Positions 31,391 to 39,462 of a stretch of 46,192 nt of DNA are shown one piece after another (the first letter of the stretch is position 1; each line of letters opens with the position of its first letter). This DNA is from an uncultured Jannaschia sp. Its GTDB lineage: Bacteria > Pseudomonadota > Alphaproteobacteria > Rhodobacterales > Rhodobacteraceae. The DNA is taken from the NCBI RefSeq assembly GCF_947494055.1, contig NZ_CANLTR010000027.1, positions 1-46,192 of the forward strand, read 5' to 3'. The translations under genes were made by a program, and so were the position numbers. A model generated the notes under the pieces. It saw only the letters and a list, made by a program, of their open reading frames with translations, was not told the DNA's origin and searched no databases.

Positions 31391-32005
31391 CTATGCATCC
31401 GGGTCGTCATGAACCGCCTTGTGATGCTCGCCATGCGCGTCCCGCAGGATTCCGACGCCGCCCCAGGCCGCGATCGCCGCGACCGCAACGCCGACGACGA
31501 GGTCGGGCCAGTTGCTGCCCAGCCAGGCCACCAGTCCGCCCGCGATGAGGATGCCGAGATTGGCCACGAAGTCGTTGAGGCTGAACGTGTTGGCCGCGCG
31601 GACGTTCACGTCGGGGTCCTGAATGCGGCGCAGCAGGATGACACAGGCGAAGTTCACCGTGGCCGCGATCATCGCCATCACGATCATCACGGGACCGAGG
31701 GGATCCGATCCTTCCAGATACCGGCGTCCCGCGTCGAACAGGATCCCGATGGCGAAGAGGATGAGAAGGCCGCCCGAGACATTCGCGGCGCCACGCTTCC
31801 ATCGACCGGACCGGGACATGGCAAAGAGGCTCAGGGCGTAGACGAAGGCGTCGGACGTGTTGTCGAGCCCGTTGGCGATCAGAGCCGAGGAGTCGCCGAA
31901 CGCCCCGGTGCCGAAGAAACCGATCGCGATGGCGACATTCAAGACGAGGACGATCCAGAGGATGCGACGCTGGCGCGCGTCCTGCGGCTTGATGGTCTCG
32001 CTCAT
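31391..32005 (-). CDS. Short CDF-like cation transporter without cytosolic domain
   Basis: This 204-residue membrane protein corresponds to the transmembrane part of the cation diffusion facilitator family. TM2 contains [23 protein letters not shown] and TM5 contains [17 protein letters not shown], with Asp in the expected metal-site positions but Asn/Asp in place of the usual His. The C-terminal metallochaperone-like domain is absent; only a short [14 protein letters not shown] His-tail remains. It follows the merR gene by 61 bases on the same strand. The length is natural for this subfamily and not a truncation, since the end is a clean His-rich tail. Metal unknown, Co/Zn/Cd most likely. 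Confidence 0.82.
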   Translation of the reverse strand: MSETIKPQDARQRRILWIVLVLNVAIAIGFFGTGAFGDSSALIANGLDNTSDAFVYALSLFAMSRSGRWKRGAANVSGGLLILFAIGILFDAGRRYLEGSDPLGPVMIVMAMIAATVNFACVILLRRIQDPDVNVRAANTFSLNDFVANLGILIAGGLVAWLGSNWPDLVVGVAVAAIAAWGGVGILRDAHGEHHKAVHDDPDA

Positions 32006-32066
32006 GTCGGATCTACAGGTCCGGATGGAAACAGACCCGGGACCAAGGGGGTTTCCGCCTCGAGCC

Positions 32067-32495
32067 TCACGCCCCGATCTCCTCGTGCTCCGTCAGGCAC
32101 TCCGAGTGGTCCCGCAGGACTTCGAGGACTCGGCACTCGGCCACGCTGTCGCCATCGCATTCGGCGACCATGCGCTTGAGTTCCTTGCGCAATGCCTGGA
32201 GCCGCGCGATGCGCAACTCGACCTGCCGCAGCTGCCGCCGCGCGATCGAGTCGGCCTCGGCGCAGGGTCTGGAGGGGCTGTCGGACAGGTCCAGCAGCTC
32301 ACGAATGGCATCGAGCGGAAAGCCGAGCTGGCGGGAATGGCGGATGAAGGCGAGCCGATCGAGATCGGCCTCATGATAGCGGCGCTGCCCTCCGGACGAC
32401 CGCCCCGGCTCGCGCATCAGGCCGATCTGCTCGTAGTACCGGATCGTCTGGACCTTGGTTCCGGTCCTGGCGGAAAGGGTTCCGATCGTATGCAT
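32067..32495 (-). CDS. MerR-family Zn/Cd/Pb sensor (ZntR/CadR/PbrR type)
   Basis: This is a 142-residue MerR activator. The winged helix IGTLSARTGTKVQTIRYYEQIGLM and the dimerisation helix are complete. Metal-site cysteines Cys78 (SPSRPCAEAD), Cys113 (VAECDGD) and Cys121 (VAECRVLEV) match the triad of divalent sensors ZntR, CadR and PbrR; Cys133 is extra. The frame is open to 32543, but the ATG at 32495 has GAGG upstream and opens directly on the winged helix. It is divergent from the SCO operon, with a MerR-type promoter between. Three boxes in the window probably answer to it. Whether Zn, Cd or Pb is the natural inducer cannot be told. Confidence 0.9.
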   Translation of the reverse strand: MHTIGTLSARTGTKVQTIRYYEQIGLMREPGRSSGGQRRYHEADLDRLAFIRHSRQLGFPLDAIRELLDLSDSPSRPCAEADSIARRQLRQVELRIARLQALRKELKRMVAECDGDSVAECRVLEVLRDHSECLTEHEEIGA

Positions 32496-32602
32496 CGCCG
32501 TTGCCTCATCTCTATCGACTGTAGGGTCTAGGCGATCGGACATCCCGCGGCGAGGGCGGTTTCACGGTCCCGTGACCGGATCCCGTATCGGGTTAATTCA
32601 CC

Positions 32603-32633
32603 TTGAACCTCTACCTGCTGTAGGCCCTATCTC
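32603..32633 (+). promoter_or_regulatory. ZntR/CadR/PbrR-type promoter for the SCO-Dsb operon
   Basis: TTGAAC (32603-32608), a 19-base spacer with dyad CTCTACCTGCTGTAG, and TATCTC (32628-32633). It faces the SCO gene starting at 32670, with the merR gene divergent behind it. Confidence 0.82.
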
Positions 32634-32669
32634 CCGCCTCATGATGATTTCGACGCAGTGCTCTGTTCC

Positions 32670-33266
32670 ATGACGGTCCGAACGGCGGGACGGATATTGA
32701 TCGGCATCGCCGCGTTCGCACTCGTCTGGCTATTACTCTGGGCGGACTATCGTGCGGCTCAAGTTGAAAAAGGCGGCCCGGGGTTCCAGGCGGCCTTCGA
32801 ACTGACGGACCATCAGGGCATGATCCGCACGCAAGAGGATTTCGCGGGTCGCTGGATGCTGGTCTTCTTCGGCTTCACGAACTGCCCGGACGTCTGCCCG
32901 ACGACCCTGGCCGAGGTCGCGGCGGTAATGGAGGGCCTGGGCGACGATGCTGCGCGGGTGCAGCCGCTCTTCATCTCGGTCGATCCGGAACGGGACACGC
33001 CCTCGATGCTGGCGGAGTTCGTGCCGCGCTTCGACGCGAGGCTCGTGGGGCTCACCGGAACGCCGGAGCAGATCGACCGCACGGCGGACAGCTTCCACAT
33101 CTACTACGAGAAGGTCGAGCAGGCCGCGGCGCCGGGCGGCTACGCGATAGGTCATTCTTCGCAGCTGTTCCTGTTCGGCCCTGACGGGGCCTACGTCCAA
33201 TCCTGGTCGTATGGCACGCCCGTCGCTGAGATTCTCGCAGGCCTGAAACGGCAGATGCCCTCGTGA
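32670..33266 (+). CDS. SCO1/SenC copper chaperone (first copy)
   Basis: This is a 198-residue membrane-anchored thioredoxin-fold protein that delivers copper to the CuA site of cytochrome oxidase. There is one N-terminal helix (residues 8-25). Cys72 and Cys76 in NCPDVCPTT and His162 in IGHSSQLFLF are the copper ligands. The ATG at 32670 overlaps a 10-codon upstream frame; a GTG at 32658 is an alternative start. It opens a seven-gene operon, mostly with 4-base overlaps, under the MerR-type promoter at 32603. Control by a Zn/Cd/Pb sensor is unusual for a SCO protein. Confidence 0.92.
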   Translation: MTVRTAGRILIGIAAFALVWLLLWADYRAAQVEKGGPGFQAAFELTDHQGMIRTQEDFAGRWMLVFFGFTNCPDVCPTTLAEVAAVMEGLGDDAARVQPLFISVDPERDTPSMLAEFVPRFDARLVGLTGTPEQIDRTADSFHIYYEKVEQAAAPGGYAIGHSSQLFLFGPDGAYVQSWSYGTPVAEILAGLKRQMPS

Positions 33267-33688
33267 TACGGCGACTGTCCGGCGAGACGGCCCTCGCGGC
33301 CGCATGGATCGTGGCGCTCGCCGCTTCGCTGGCCGTACTGTTCATCGGCGAAGTGCTGGGCCAGATGCCTTGCCTGCTGTGCTGGTACCAACGCGTCTTC
33401 ATGTTCCCGTTGGCCGTCGTGCTGGGGCTCGGGCTCTGGTGGCAGGATGCCCGCGTCGGACGCTACGGCGTGGTGCTCGGACTCGGCGGTGCCGCAATCG
33501 CGCTCTGGCACGTGGGCCTCTACGCCGGTCTGATCCCGGAGCCGATCCAGCCCTGCACCGCGACCGGTCCGTCCTGCACTGACGAGAACCAGCTGATCCT
33601 CGGCATGCCGATCCCGCTTCTGTCGCTCATGGCCTTCGCGCTCGTCGTCGGACTGTCAGCTCTATCCTTGAAGGAATCACGTTCATGA
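33263..33688 (+). CDS. DsbB/BdbC-type disulfide oxidoreductase
   Basis: This 141-residue inner-membrane protein has four helices and two cysteine pairs: Cys37-Leu-Leu-Cys40 and Cys98/Cys105 in QPCTATGPSC. It would reoxidise the adjacent thioredoxin-fold partner and pass electrons to quinone. The conserved WYQR follows the first pair. It starts with a GTG overlapping the SCO stop (GTGA) and overlaps the next gene by four bases, so it is made together with its DsbA-like partner. The short BdbC-like form, and not the longer housekeeping DsbB, fits a locus-specific pair. Confidence 0.9.
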   Translation: MIRRLSGETALAAAWIVALAASLAVLFIGEVLGQMPCLLCWYQRVFMFPLAVVLGLGLWWQDARVGRYGVVLGLGGAAIALWHVGLYAGLIPEPIQPCTATGPSCTDENQLILGMPIPLLSLMAFALVVGLSALSLKESRS

Positions 33689-34344
33689 ATCGCAGGTTGC
33701 TCGTCCTGTCCGTCCTCGTGCTGGGCCTCGCGGGCTTCGCTCTCGCCGCCTGGTTCGCCACTCGCGCGGGACCGGTGGCGGAAACGGCGGCGGTTCCGTC
33801 CGCGCAGGCCGAGGCGCTGCTTCGCCCACATGCACTGATCCTCGGACCCGAGGATGCGCCCGTTACCATCGTCGAGTTCTTCGACCCGGCCTGCGAGGCC
33901 TGCCGCGCCTTCTATCCGGTGGTGAAGGACATCATGGCCGAGCATGGCGATGCGGTGCGCGTGGCGATCCGATACACGCCGTTCCACGGCGAAGCCTCCG
34001 AGGAGGCGATCCGCGTGCTGGAGGCGGCGCGGATGCAGGGCGTCTACGAGCCGGTGCTGGAGGCCGTTCTTCGCGAGCAGCCCCGCTGGGCATCGCACGG
34101 CGCACCGGAAGCCGGGCTGATCCTCGATATCGCGGCCGAAGCCGGGCTGGACGCCGAGGCGGCGCGGACGCAGATGCTCGCACCCGACGTGGTGGCGATC
34201 CTCAACCAGGACCGCGCCGACGTGGAAGCCGTCGGCATCCGCGGAACCCCGACTTTCTTCGTCAACAATCGGCCGGTCGAGCCGTTCGGCGAGGCCGAGC
34301 TGCGGTCGCTGGTCGCGGAGGAGGTCGCGGCGGCCGGAAGCTGA
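33685..34344 (+). CDS. DsbA/DsbG-like periplasmic thiol oxidoreductase
   Basis: This 219-residue protein has a signal/anchor (LLVLSVLVLGLAGFALAAWF) and a DsbA-type thioredoxin fold with Cys70-Glu-Ala-Cys73 in FFDPACEACRAFYP. A cis-Pro loop (GIRGTPTFFVNNRPV) is present. The CEAC site is less oxidising-looking than CPxC and resembles those of proteins that act on SCO or PCu(A)C cysteines. Its gene overlaps dsbB by four bases and lies 13 bases before the PCu(A)C gene. Likely job: setting the redox state of the SCO cysteines beside it, by inference from operon structure. Confidence 0.9.
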   Translation: MNRRLLVLSVLVLGLAGFALAAWFATRAGPVAETAAVPSAQAEALLRPHALILGPEDAPVTIVEFFDPACEACRAFYPVVKDIMAEHGDAVRVAIRYTPFHGEASEEAIRVLEAARMQGVYEPVLEAVLREQPRWASHGAPEAGLILDIAAEAGLDAEAARTQMLAPDVVAILNQDRADVEAVGIRGTPTFFVNNRPVEPFGEAELRSLVAEEVAAAGS

Positions 34345-34357
34345 AGGCTCCGAGGGA

Positions 34358-34828
34358 ATGAGAATGAAACATGTTGCCCGATCCACGCTTGTGGCCCTGT
34401 TGCTGACGCCCGTGCTTGCAACGGGCGCCTTGGCTGGATCCGAGGATGTCGTCGTCGAGAACGCCTGGTCGCGCGCGTCCATCGGCACGTCCCGGCCCGG
34501 CGCGGCTTACATGGAGATCCGCAACGCGGGCGACGAGGCCGTCACGCTGACCGGACTGCAGAGCGACCTCGCGATGATGTCCGAGATCCATCGGGTCACG
34601 ACCGACGCCCGGGGCGTCAGCACGATGGCTCCGGCGGGCGCGATCGTCATCGCACCGGAAGAGACGGTCGCGGTCGCACCCGGAGTGATGCACGTCATGC
34701 TGATGCATCTGCGACGTCCGATGCAGGAAGGCGAAAGCTTCCCGCTGACGCTGACCTTCTTGGACGGCGGCGAGGTGACGGTGGCGGTGCCGGTCCTGGG
34801 CATCGCTGCGCGCGGGCCGGAGGGCTGA
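34358..34828 (+). CDS. PCu(A)C periplasmic copper chaperone
   Basis: This is a 156-residue protein with a Sec signal (TLVALLLTPVLATGALA) and a PCu(A)C domain that hands Cu(I) to SCO and cytochrome oxidase. The core begins VVVENAWSRASIGTSRPGAAYMEIRN. Cu(I) ligands of the H-M-H-M type appear in MMSEIHRV and in VMHVMLMHLRRPM. The start is the ATG at 34358; another in-frame ATG lies two codons later. The stop overlaps the start of the second SCO gene. The PCu(A)C-SCO adjacency is widespread. Confidence 0.93.
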   Translation: MRMKHVARSTLVALLLTPVLATGALAGSEDVVVENAWSRASIGTSRPGAAYMEIRNAGDEAVTLTGLQSDLAMMSEIHRVTTDARGVSTMAPAGAIVIAPEETVAVAPGVMHVMLMHLRRPMQEGESFPLTLTFLDGGEVTVAVPVLGIAARGPEG

Positions 34829-35457
34829 TGCGACGCAGGGCGATCCTCGGCTACGGCGCCGGCGGCGTTGCCGCACTCGGGCTGACGCTGCTGGCGGGCT
34901 GGTGGCAGGTCGACGGTCCCGGCGCGCTCGCGCGCGAAGACGACGGACGGCCCCTGCCGCTCACGGCGATGGAGTTCGACCTCGTCGATCACGAGGGGCG
35001 GCCCGTCAGCCCCGATATGCTGGTCGGGCGGCCGAGCCTGGTGTTCTTCGGCTTCACGTTCTGCCCCGACGTCTGTCCGACGACGCTGGCCGACATCTCC
35101 GGCTGGCTGGACGAGCTGGGAGCGGCGGCAAATGAGCTGAACGTGGTCTTCATCACGGTGGACCCAGAGCGGGACGATGTGGAAGCGATGGCGGAGTATG
35201 TCGGCTACTTCCATCCGGCGATCCGCGGCTGGACCGGCTCGGAGGAGCAGATCGCGCGCGCGGCCGAAGGGTTCCGGGCGACCTACGAGCGGGCTACGAC
35301 CGACAGCGGCGACTACACGATGAACCACACGTCGAGCGTCTTCCTGTTCGACGCGGCGGGGCGCTCCGTCAGCACCATCGACTATCACGAACCGAGGGAG
35401 TTCGCGGTGCCGAAGATACGTCGCGCGATGGAACAGGAAACGGAAGGGGCGACATGA
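34828..35457 (+). CDS. SCO1/SenC copper chaperone (second copy)
   Basis: This is a 209-residue SCO protein with a basic, Tat-like leader/anchor (RRRAILGYGAGGVAALGLTLLAG). Cys79 and Cys83 in FCPDVCPTT and His in YTMNHTSSVFLF form the Cu site. It is clearly diverged from the first copy, with a different approach to the first strand (FDLVDHEGRPVSPDMLVGR) and a longer N-terminus, so this is an old duplication or an independent acquisition. Both ends overlap neighbours (PCu(A)C and M23 genes). Two SCO proteins in one operon suggest distinct clients or a thiol reductase role for one. Confidence 0.92.
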   Translation: MRRRAILGYGAGGVAALGLTLLAGWWQVDGPGALAREDDGRPLPLTAMEFDLVDHEGRPVSPDMLVGRPSLVFFGFTFCPDVCPTTLADISGWLDELGAAANELNVVFITVDPERDDVEAMAEYVGYFHPAIRGWTGSEEQIARAAEGFRATYERATTDSGDYTMNHTSSVFLFDAAGRSVSTIDYHEPREFAVPKIRRAMEQETEGAT

Positions 35458-36806
35458 GGCTGAGATTCTGGACGGCGGGACTGGCCTTGGCGGGCGGCGT
35501 CTCCGTAATGGCGGTCGGCTTGTCGGCTGACGTCACGAAGGGTCCCTCGCTGCCGAACCTCGCCTCGGCCGGGCTGCGGATGCCGGCATCGCCGGCCCCG
35601 ACGCAGGCGGAGACGAGCGGGCTCGTGTCCGCAGCCGCACGCCCCGAGCCCTTGCCGAACACGCTCCCGTCGATCGCGCAGGCAAAGGCGTCCGGTCCGG
35701 CCGTCGAGCCGGAGCCCGCCATCTGGTCGCGAGAGATCGCCCCCGGGGAGACGCTCGACGCGGTGCTCGCGGAAGCCGGACTCGCCGCGACGGACCGGGC
35801 GGAGATCGCCCTTGCCCTCGGCGCGGAATACGACCTGCGGCGGCTGCGCCCTGGTCATACGATTGGCGTCGTCTCGATGCAGGACGAGCTTCCGGGTCGT
35901 GTCACCCTGGACGTCGAAGATGGCGTGAGGATCGAGGCGATCCTCGGCGACCGGGTGCTGACCCGCGTCACCACCCCCGATCCCGAAATCATCTCCCTCG
36001 CCGGCGAGGCACGCATCGAGAGCTCGCTCTTCGCGGCGCTGGAGGAGTCCGGGATGCCCGCTCGTTTCGCGGTCGATCTGGCGCAAATGCTGGGTGGCAG
36101 CGTGGATTTTCGGCGGGATTTCACGGGCGGCGAGGCGCTGCGCTTCATGTGGCGCGAAGCCCGTGTCGGGGACGATCCCGTCGGCCAGCCCGAGCTCCTC
36201 TTCGTGGCGCTCGACCTCGGCGACGCACTCTACGAGATCGCCTGGCCCGAGGACGGAACAGGCCGCGCCACGATCTATCTCGACGGCGAGGTGCAGCGTG
36301 TCTTCGCGCAGCCCGTGGATGGCGCGCGGTTGAGCTCGGTCTTCGGTCGGCGCGTCCATCCGGTCTTCGGCAACATGCGGATGCATACGGGGGTCGACTT
36401 CGCCGCCGCACAGGGAACGCCGGTGCAGGCGACCGCCCCGGGACGGATCGCCTTCATCGGCCGTCGTGGTGGCTACGGGCGCGTCGTCGAGATCGCGCAC
36501 GGAGCGGACACCATGACCCGCTACGCGCATCTGAGCGCCGTGTCCGACGGTTTGGCCGAAGGACAGCGCGTCGCGGCCGGTGATACGATCGGCCGGGTCG
36601 GCGCGACGGGAACGGCCACCGGGCCGAACCTGCACTACGAGGTTCTCGTGGACGGCCGGCCCACCGACCCGCTGTCCGATGAGCGGCTGGCGGAGGCCGC
36701 CGCGCGCAAAGCACAGGATGGCCAGGCGCTGGAGCAGCTGGCCGAGGCGCGCACGCGTCTCGAGGACGCGCTCGCCGACAGCATGGCAACCGGAGGAAGG
36801 CTATGA
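35454..36806 (+). CDS. M23-family peptidoglycan endopeptidase
   Basis: This is a 450-residue exported protein. A signal/anchor at the N-terminus is followed by an Ala/Pro-rich linker, an OapA/LysM-like region starting SREIAPGETLDAVLAEAGL, and a C-terminal LytM domain. Zn ligands are His311 and Asp315 in MHTGVDFAA and His394 in NLHYEV. Layout matches MepM-type D,D-endopeptidases that open crosslinks during growth. The start overlaps the SCO stop (ATGA) and the stop overlaps the lipoprotein start, so it is translated with the copper chaperones. As a zinc enzyme under a Zn/Cd/Pb-type promoter, its induction by metal stress would make sense. Confidence 0.9.
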   Translation: MRLRFWTAGLALAGGVSVMAVGLSADVTKGPSLPNLASAGLRMPASPAPTQAETSGLVSAAARPEPLPNTLPSIAQAKASGPAVEPEPAIWSREIAPGETLDAVLAEAGLAATDRAEIALALGAEYDLRRLRPGHTIGVVSMQDELPGRVTLDVEDGVRIEAILGDRVLTRVTTPDPEIISLAGEARIESSLFAALEESGMPARFAVDLAQMLGGSVDFRRDFTGGEALRFMWREARVGDDPVGQPELLFVALDLGDALYEIAWPEDGTGRATIYLDGEVQRVFAQPVDGARLSSVFGRRVHPVFGNMRMHTGVDFAAAQGTPVQATAPGRIAFIGRRGGYGRVVEIAHGADTMTRYAHLSAVSDGLAEGQRVAAGDTIGRVGATGTATGPNLHYEVLVDGRPTDPLSDERLAEAAARKAQDGQALEQLAEARTRLEDALADSMATGGRL

Positions 36807-37171
36807 TGATGGAAGCGATCGCCACGGAGACCCGGCGGATGGGCGCGCAAAGGCCGAAGGGGCGGCCTGTGCCGCGCGCGGGAGCCACGGGCCGGGCGGC
36901 CGTGCTCTTCGCGGCCATGATGACGCTCGGGGCCTGTGCCGTCCCGCTGGGCGAGACCGCGGGATCGGAGCTGGTCCCGTCGCGGGAGGTGCTGACGCGG
37001 CTGAACGCCTTGGCGGCACCCTATCAGGATCTGAGCTTCGTCCGCCTGCGTCCCGAGGACGGGTGCTACTGGTACCGCCATGTCGGACCGGTGGAGACCA
37101 CCATGCTGCCGCTGCGCACGGTCGACGGGGGGACGATCTGCAATCGACGTGCGACGCCGGCGCCGGTCTGA
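36803..37171 (+). CDS. Putative small lipoprotein
   Basis: This is a 122-residue protein whose ATG overlaps the M23 stop (ATGA). A lipobox LGAC at Cys45 follows a hydrophobic stretch (AAVLFAAMMTLGAC). The long pre-signal can be explained by an alternative GTG start at 36869 with AAGGGG upstream, which would give a normal 22-residue signal. The mature part contains VLTRLNALAAPYQDLSFVRL, a single GCYWYRHVGPVE segment and ICNRR near the end; two Cys could pair. No family recognised. It is the last gene of the SCO-Dsb operon, next to lspA and lnt, whose products would mature it. Confidence 0.7.
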   Translation: MMMEAIATETRRMGAQRPKGRPVPRAGATGRAAVLFAAMMTLGACAVPLGETAGSELVPSREVLTRLNALAAPYQDLSFVRLRPEDGCYWYRHVGPVETTMLPLRTVDGGTICNRRATPAPV

Positions 37172-37310
37172 CGGCATGCGGCCGACCTTGGCCTGCGAGA
37201 TCCGGCCTCCCCGGTCGCGTGGTCGCCCGCGTCCCCAGGCGTCCGACCGTGGCATGTCGGACGTGGATCTGCCGGCTGGGCAGGACACCCTGCGTCGGCT
37301 CGTCGAGCAA

Positions 37311-37982
37311 TCAGCTATGCGCCGTCGAGGGGCCGTCGCCCTCAGCCGGATAAAGGAAGGCCGTCACCCCGGTTTCGACCCGCTCGTAGAGGTCGTTGAT
37401 GTGCGGCATGACCATGCGGACGCAGCCGGAACTCTGACGAGTGCCCATCGAGGTCGGATGAGGTGTACCGTGAATTCGAAGATAGGTGTCGCGGCCGCCC
37501 TCGAAGAGGTAGAGCGCGCGCGACCCGAGCGCGTTCTCGGGGCCGGGCTCCATCCCGTCCTCGAACTGCGTGTAGGCCTCGGGTTCCCGGCGGATCATGT
37601 CCTGCGTGGGCGTCCAGTGCGGCCATTCCACCTTGCGCCGGATCGTGTAGGTGCCGGGCTCGTAGAGACCGCCTCGACCGATGGCCACGCCATAGCGCAT
37701 GGCCGTTCCGCCGGGCTCGATGTGATAAAGGTAACGCGCCGTCGCATCGACGTGGATGTCGCCTGGTACGAGACCAGGCCGTGCCTCGACCCGTTGCGGC
37801 AACAGGCGCGGGTGCAGGCCCCAGGGGTTCGTCGTCGCCGGATCGTAGGCCGGTGGCGTGACCTGGGCGTCCCAGGCCGCTTTCTGCGCCGCCGTCGGCC
37901 AACTGTTCGCGAGTGCGGGGCCAACGGCCGATGCGGAGAACAGGGCGGAAGTCGTCACGATGAAATGGCGTCTGGTCAGCAT
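37311..37982 (-). CDS. L,D-transpeptidase, YkuD type (third copy)
   Basis: This is a 223-residue exported enzyme with a Tat-like leader (TRRHFIVTTSALFSASAVGPALA). The YkuD core is complete: YGVAIGRGGLYEPGTYTI, then GSRALYLFEGGRDTYLRIHGT with the catalytic-site His, and SSGCVRMVMPHINDLYERV with the catalytic Cys. It is close in layout to the second tandem copy at 11543. The start at 37982 (GAGGAG upstream) is preferred; an ATG at 38027 in frame adds a charged head without signal character. It lies inverted between the SCO-Dsb operon and the ZIP-lspA-lnt operon. Confidence 0.9.
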   Translation of the reverse strand: MLTRRHFIVTTSALFSASAVGPALANSWPTAAQKAAWDAQVTPPAYDPATTNPWGLHPRLLPQRVEARPGLVPGDIHVDATARYLYHIEPGGTAMRYGVAIGRGGLYEPGTYTIRRKVEWPHWTPTQDMIRREPEAYTQFEDGMEPGPENALGSRALYLFEGGRDTYLRIHGTPHPTSMGTRQSSGCVRMVMPHINDLYERVETGVTAFLYPAEGDGPSTAHS

Positions 37983-38194
37983 TCTGGAACGTCGCTCCTC
38001 GATTTCCTCGATGTGATGACGCTTCATAGAACGTCGGGCCCGGAAACAGAACCGAAGGCCTGGAACACCGGTTCCGGCCGCGTAGTCGCGACGTCGCTTC
38101 AGGGGCCGGCCGGGGCTTGCCTTGCACAGGGAAGGAACGTCCGCGGCGGACCCATCGGCCAAACCTCTCGGAAGGTCGTCCCGCGAGGACGATC

Positions 38195-38977
38195 GTGACC
38201 GATCTGTCTCCCATCATGCTCGGCTTCCTCGGTAGCCTCGCCGCCGGATCGCTGACCGCGATCGGGGCGGTCCCGGTCCTGTTCGGTCGGCTCCCGTCGC
38301 GGGCCACGCGGGACATGGCGCTCGGTTTCGCGGCCGGCGTGATGCTGGCCGCCTCCTTCTTCTCCCTGATCATCCCCGCGCTCGATGCCGCCGAGCCGAT
38401 GTTCGAGAACGGTGCGATGCCCGCCGCCATCGTCTGCGTTTCGATCCTGCTTGGCATGGGCGCGGTCGCGCTGATGAACGAGCGCCTGCCGCACGAGCAT
38501 TTTGCGAGCGGGCGCGAGGGGCCCGAGGCCGCCTCGCTCAGGCGCGTCTGGCTCTTCATCATCGCGATCACCATCCACAACTTCCCCGAAGGCCTCGCCG
38601 TGGGCGTGGGCTTCGGAGCGGACGGCCTGTCCGGCGGCCTGCCGCTCGCGATCGGTATCGGCCTGCAGAACGCCCCCGAAGGCCTCGCGGTGGCTGTCTC
38701 GTTGCTCGGCGAGGGCTACGCCAGACGCCGAGCCTGGGGCATCGCTGCCCTGACCGGCCTCGTGGAACCCGTGGGCGGCCTCCTGGGCGCCGGCATCATC
38801 ACGCTGTCGCAACCGCTCCTGCCCTGGGGCCTCGCCTTCGCGGCGGGCGCGATGCTTTATGTCATCAGCCACGAAATCATTCCCGAGACCCATCGAAGCG
38901 GCCATCAGAACCGGGCAACGCTGGGTCTCGCCGTGGGGTTGGTCCTCATGCTGTTCCTCGACGTTTGGCTGGGATGA
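38195..38977 (+). CDS. ZIP-family metal transporter (ZupT-like)
   Basis: This is a 260-residue ZIP transporter with eight helices. The metal-binding TM4 and TM5 motifs are visible as ITIHNFPEGLAVG and GLQNAPEGLAVAV, and ISHEIIPE lies in TM7. ZIP proteins of this group import Zn, Fe, Co or Mn. GTG at 38195 with GAGG nine bases upstream is the likely start, because the upstream frame to 38117 is Arg-rich. The stop overlaps the lspA start (ATGA). An importer in an otherwise efflux-oriented region may maintain Zn when the exporters are induced, or work with the lipoprotein genes; both are inference. Confidence 0.9.
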   Translation: MTDLSPIMLGFLGSLAAGSLTAIGAVPVLFGRLPSRATRDMALGFAAGVMLAASFFSLIIPALDAAEPMFENGAMPAAIVCVSILLGMGAVALMNERLPHEHFASGREGPEAASLRRVWLFIIAITIHNFPEGLAVGVGFGADGLSGGLPLAIGIGLQNAPEGLAVAVSLLGEGYARRRAWGIAALTGLVEPVGGLLGAGIITLSQPLLPWGLAFAAGAMLYVISHEIIPETHRSGHQNRATLGLAVGLVLMLFLDVWLG

Positions 38978-39462
38978 GCGAACCGGCGACGCGTCATCGG
39001 AACCTGACCCTGGGCAGCACCGCGCTGCTTGCGGCGCTCTCGGTCGATCAGGCCAGCAAGGCACTGGTCGCCGCGGAGGCTGCAAGCATGGCGGGCGGCG
39101 TGCCGGTCGCGCCTGGCTTCAATCTCGTCTTCGGGCGCAACTCCGGGGTGACATTCGGGCTATTCGGCGACGTGCCCTGGTGGGCGCTCACCTTGGTTGC
39201 CGCCGCGATCTGCGCCTGGCTGCTGCGGGTCATGATCGCCGCCGGAACACGCAGCGAGGCCGTCGCCGCAGGGCTGATCGTCGGCGGCGCGCTCGGCAAC
39301 GTCGTCGACCGCCTCCGCTTCGGGGCGGTCACAGACTTCCTCGATTTCTATGCTGGGACTTGGCACTGGCCCGCCTTCAACCTCGCCGACGTGGCGGTCG
39401 TCTGCGGGGCGGCCCTCATGATCCTGCGTCCGCTTTTCGCCGATCGCGTCCCCGCCTCGTGA
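38974..39462 (+). CDS. lspA: Prolipoprotein signal peptidase LspA
   Basis: This 162-residue inner-membrane aspartyl peptidase removes signal peptides from diacylated prolipoproteins. The N-terminal DQASKALV motif, FGRNSGVTFGLF and GGALGNVVDRLRFGAVTDFLDF are intact. The catalytic aspartates correspond to Asp121 and Asp139 (NLADVAVV). It begins inside the ZIP stop (ATGA) and its stop overlaps the start of lnt (GTGA). In lead-resistance pbr operons an lspA homologue (pbrC) is a recurring partner; here the PbrR/CadR-type sensor in the same region fits that pattern. A housekeeping copy probably exists elsewhere in the genome. Confidence 0.95.
   Translation: MSEPATRHRNLTLGSTALLAALSVDQASKALVAAEAASMAGGVPVAPGFNLVFGRNSGVTFGLFGDVPWWALTLVAAAICAWLLRVMIAAGTRSEAVAAGLIVGGALGNVVDRLRFGAVTDFLDFYAGTWHWPAFNLADVAVVCGAALMILRPLFADRVPAS

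Noticed and set aside
32510-32527. CTCTATCGACTGTAGGGT as a fourth MerR box in front of merR
   Set aside because: The half-sites resemble the other boxes, but no -35 and -10 at 19-base spacing fit on either strand relative to it; at best a weak secondary operator.
38859-39458. 200-residue N-terminal extension of Lnt
   Set aside because: It runs through the ZIP and lspA genes in another frame; Lnt similarity starts at the GTG at 39459.
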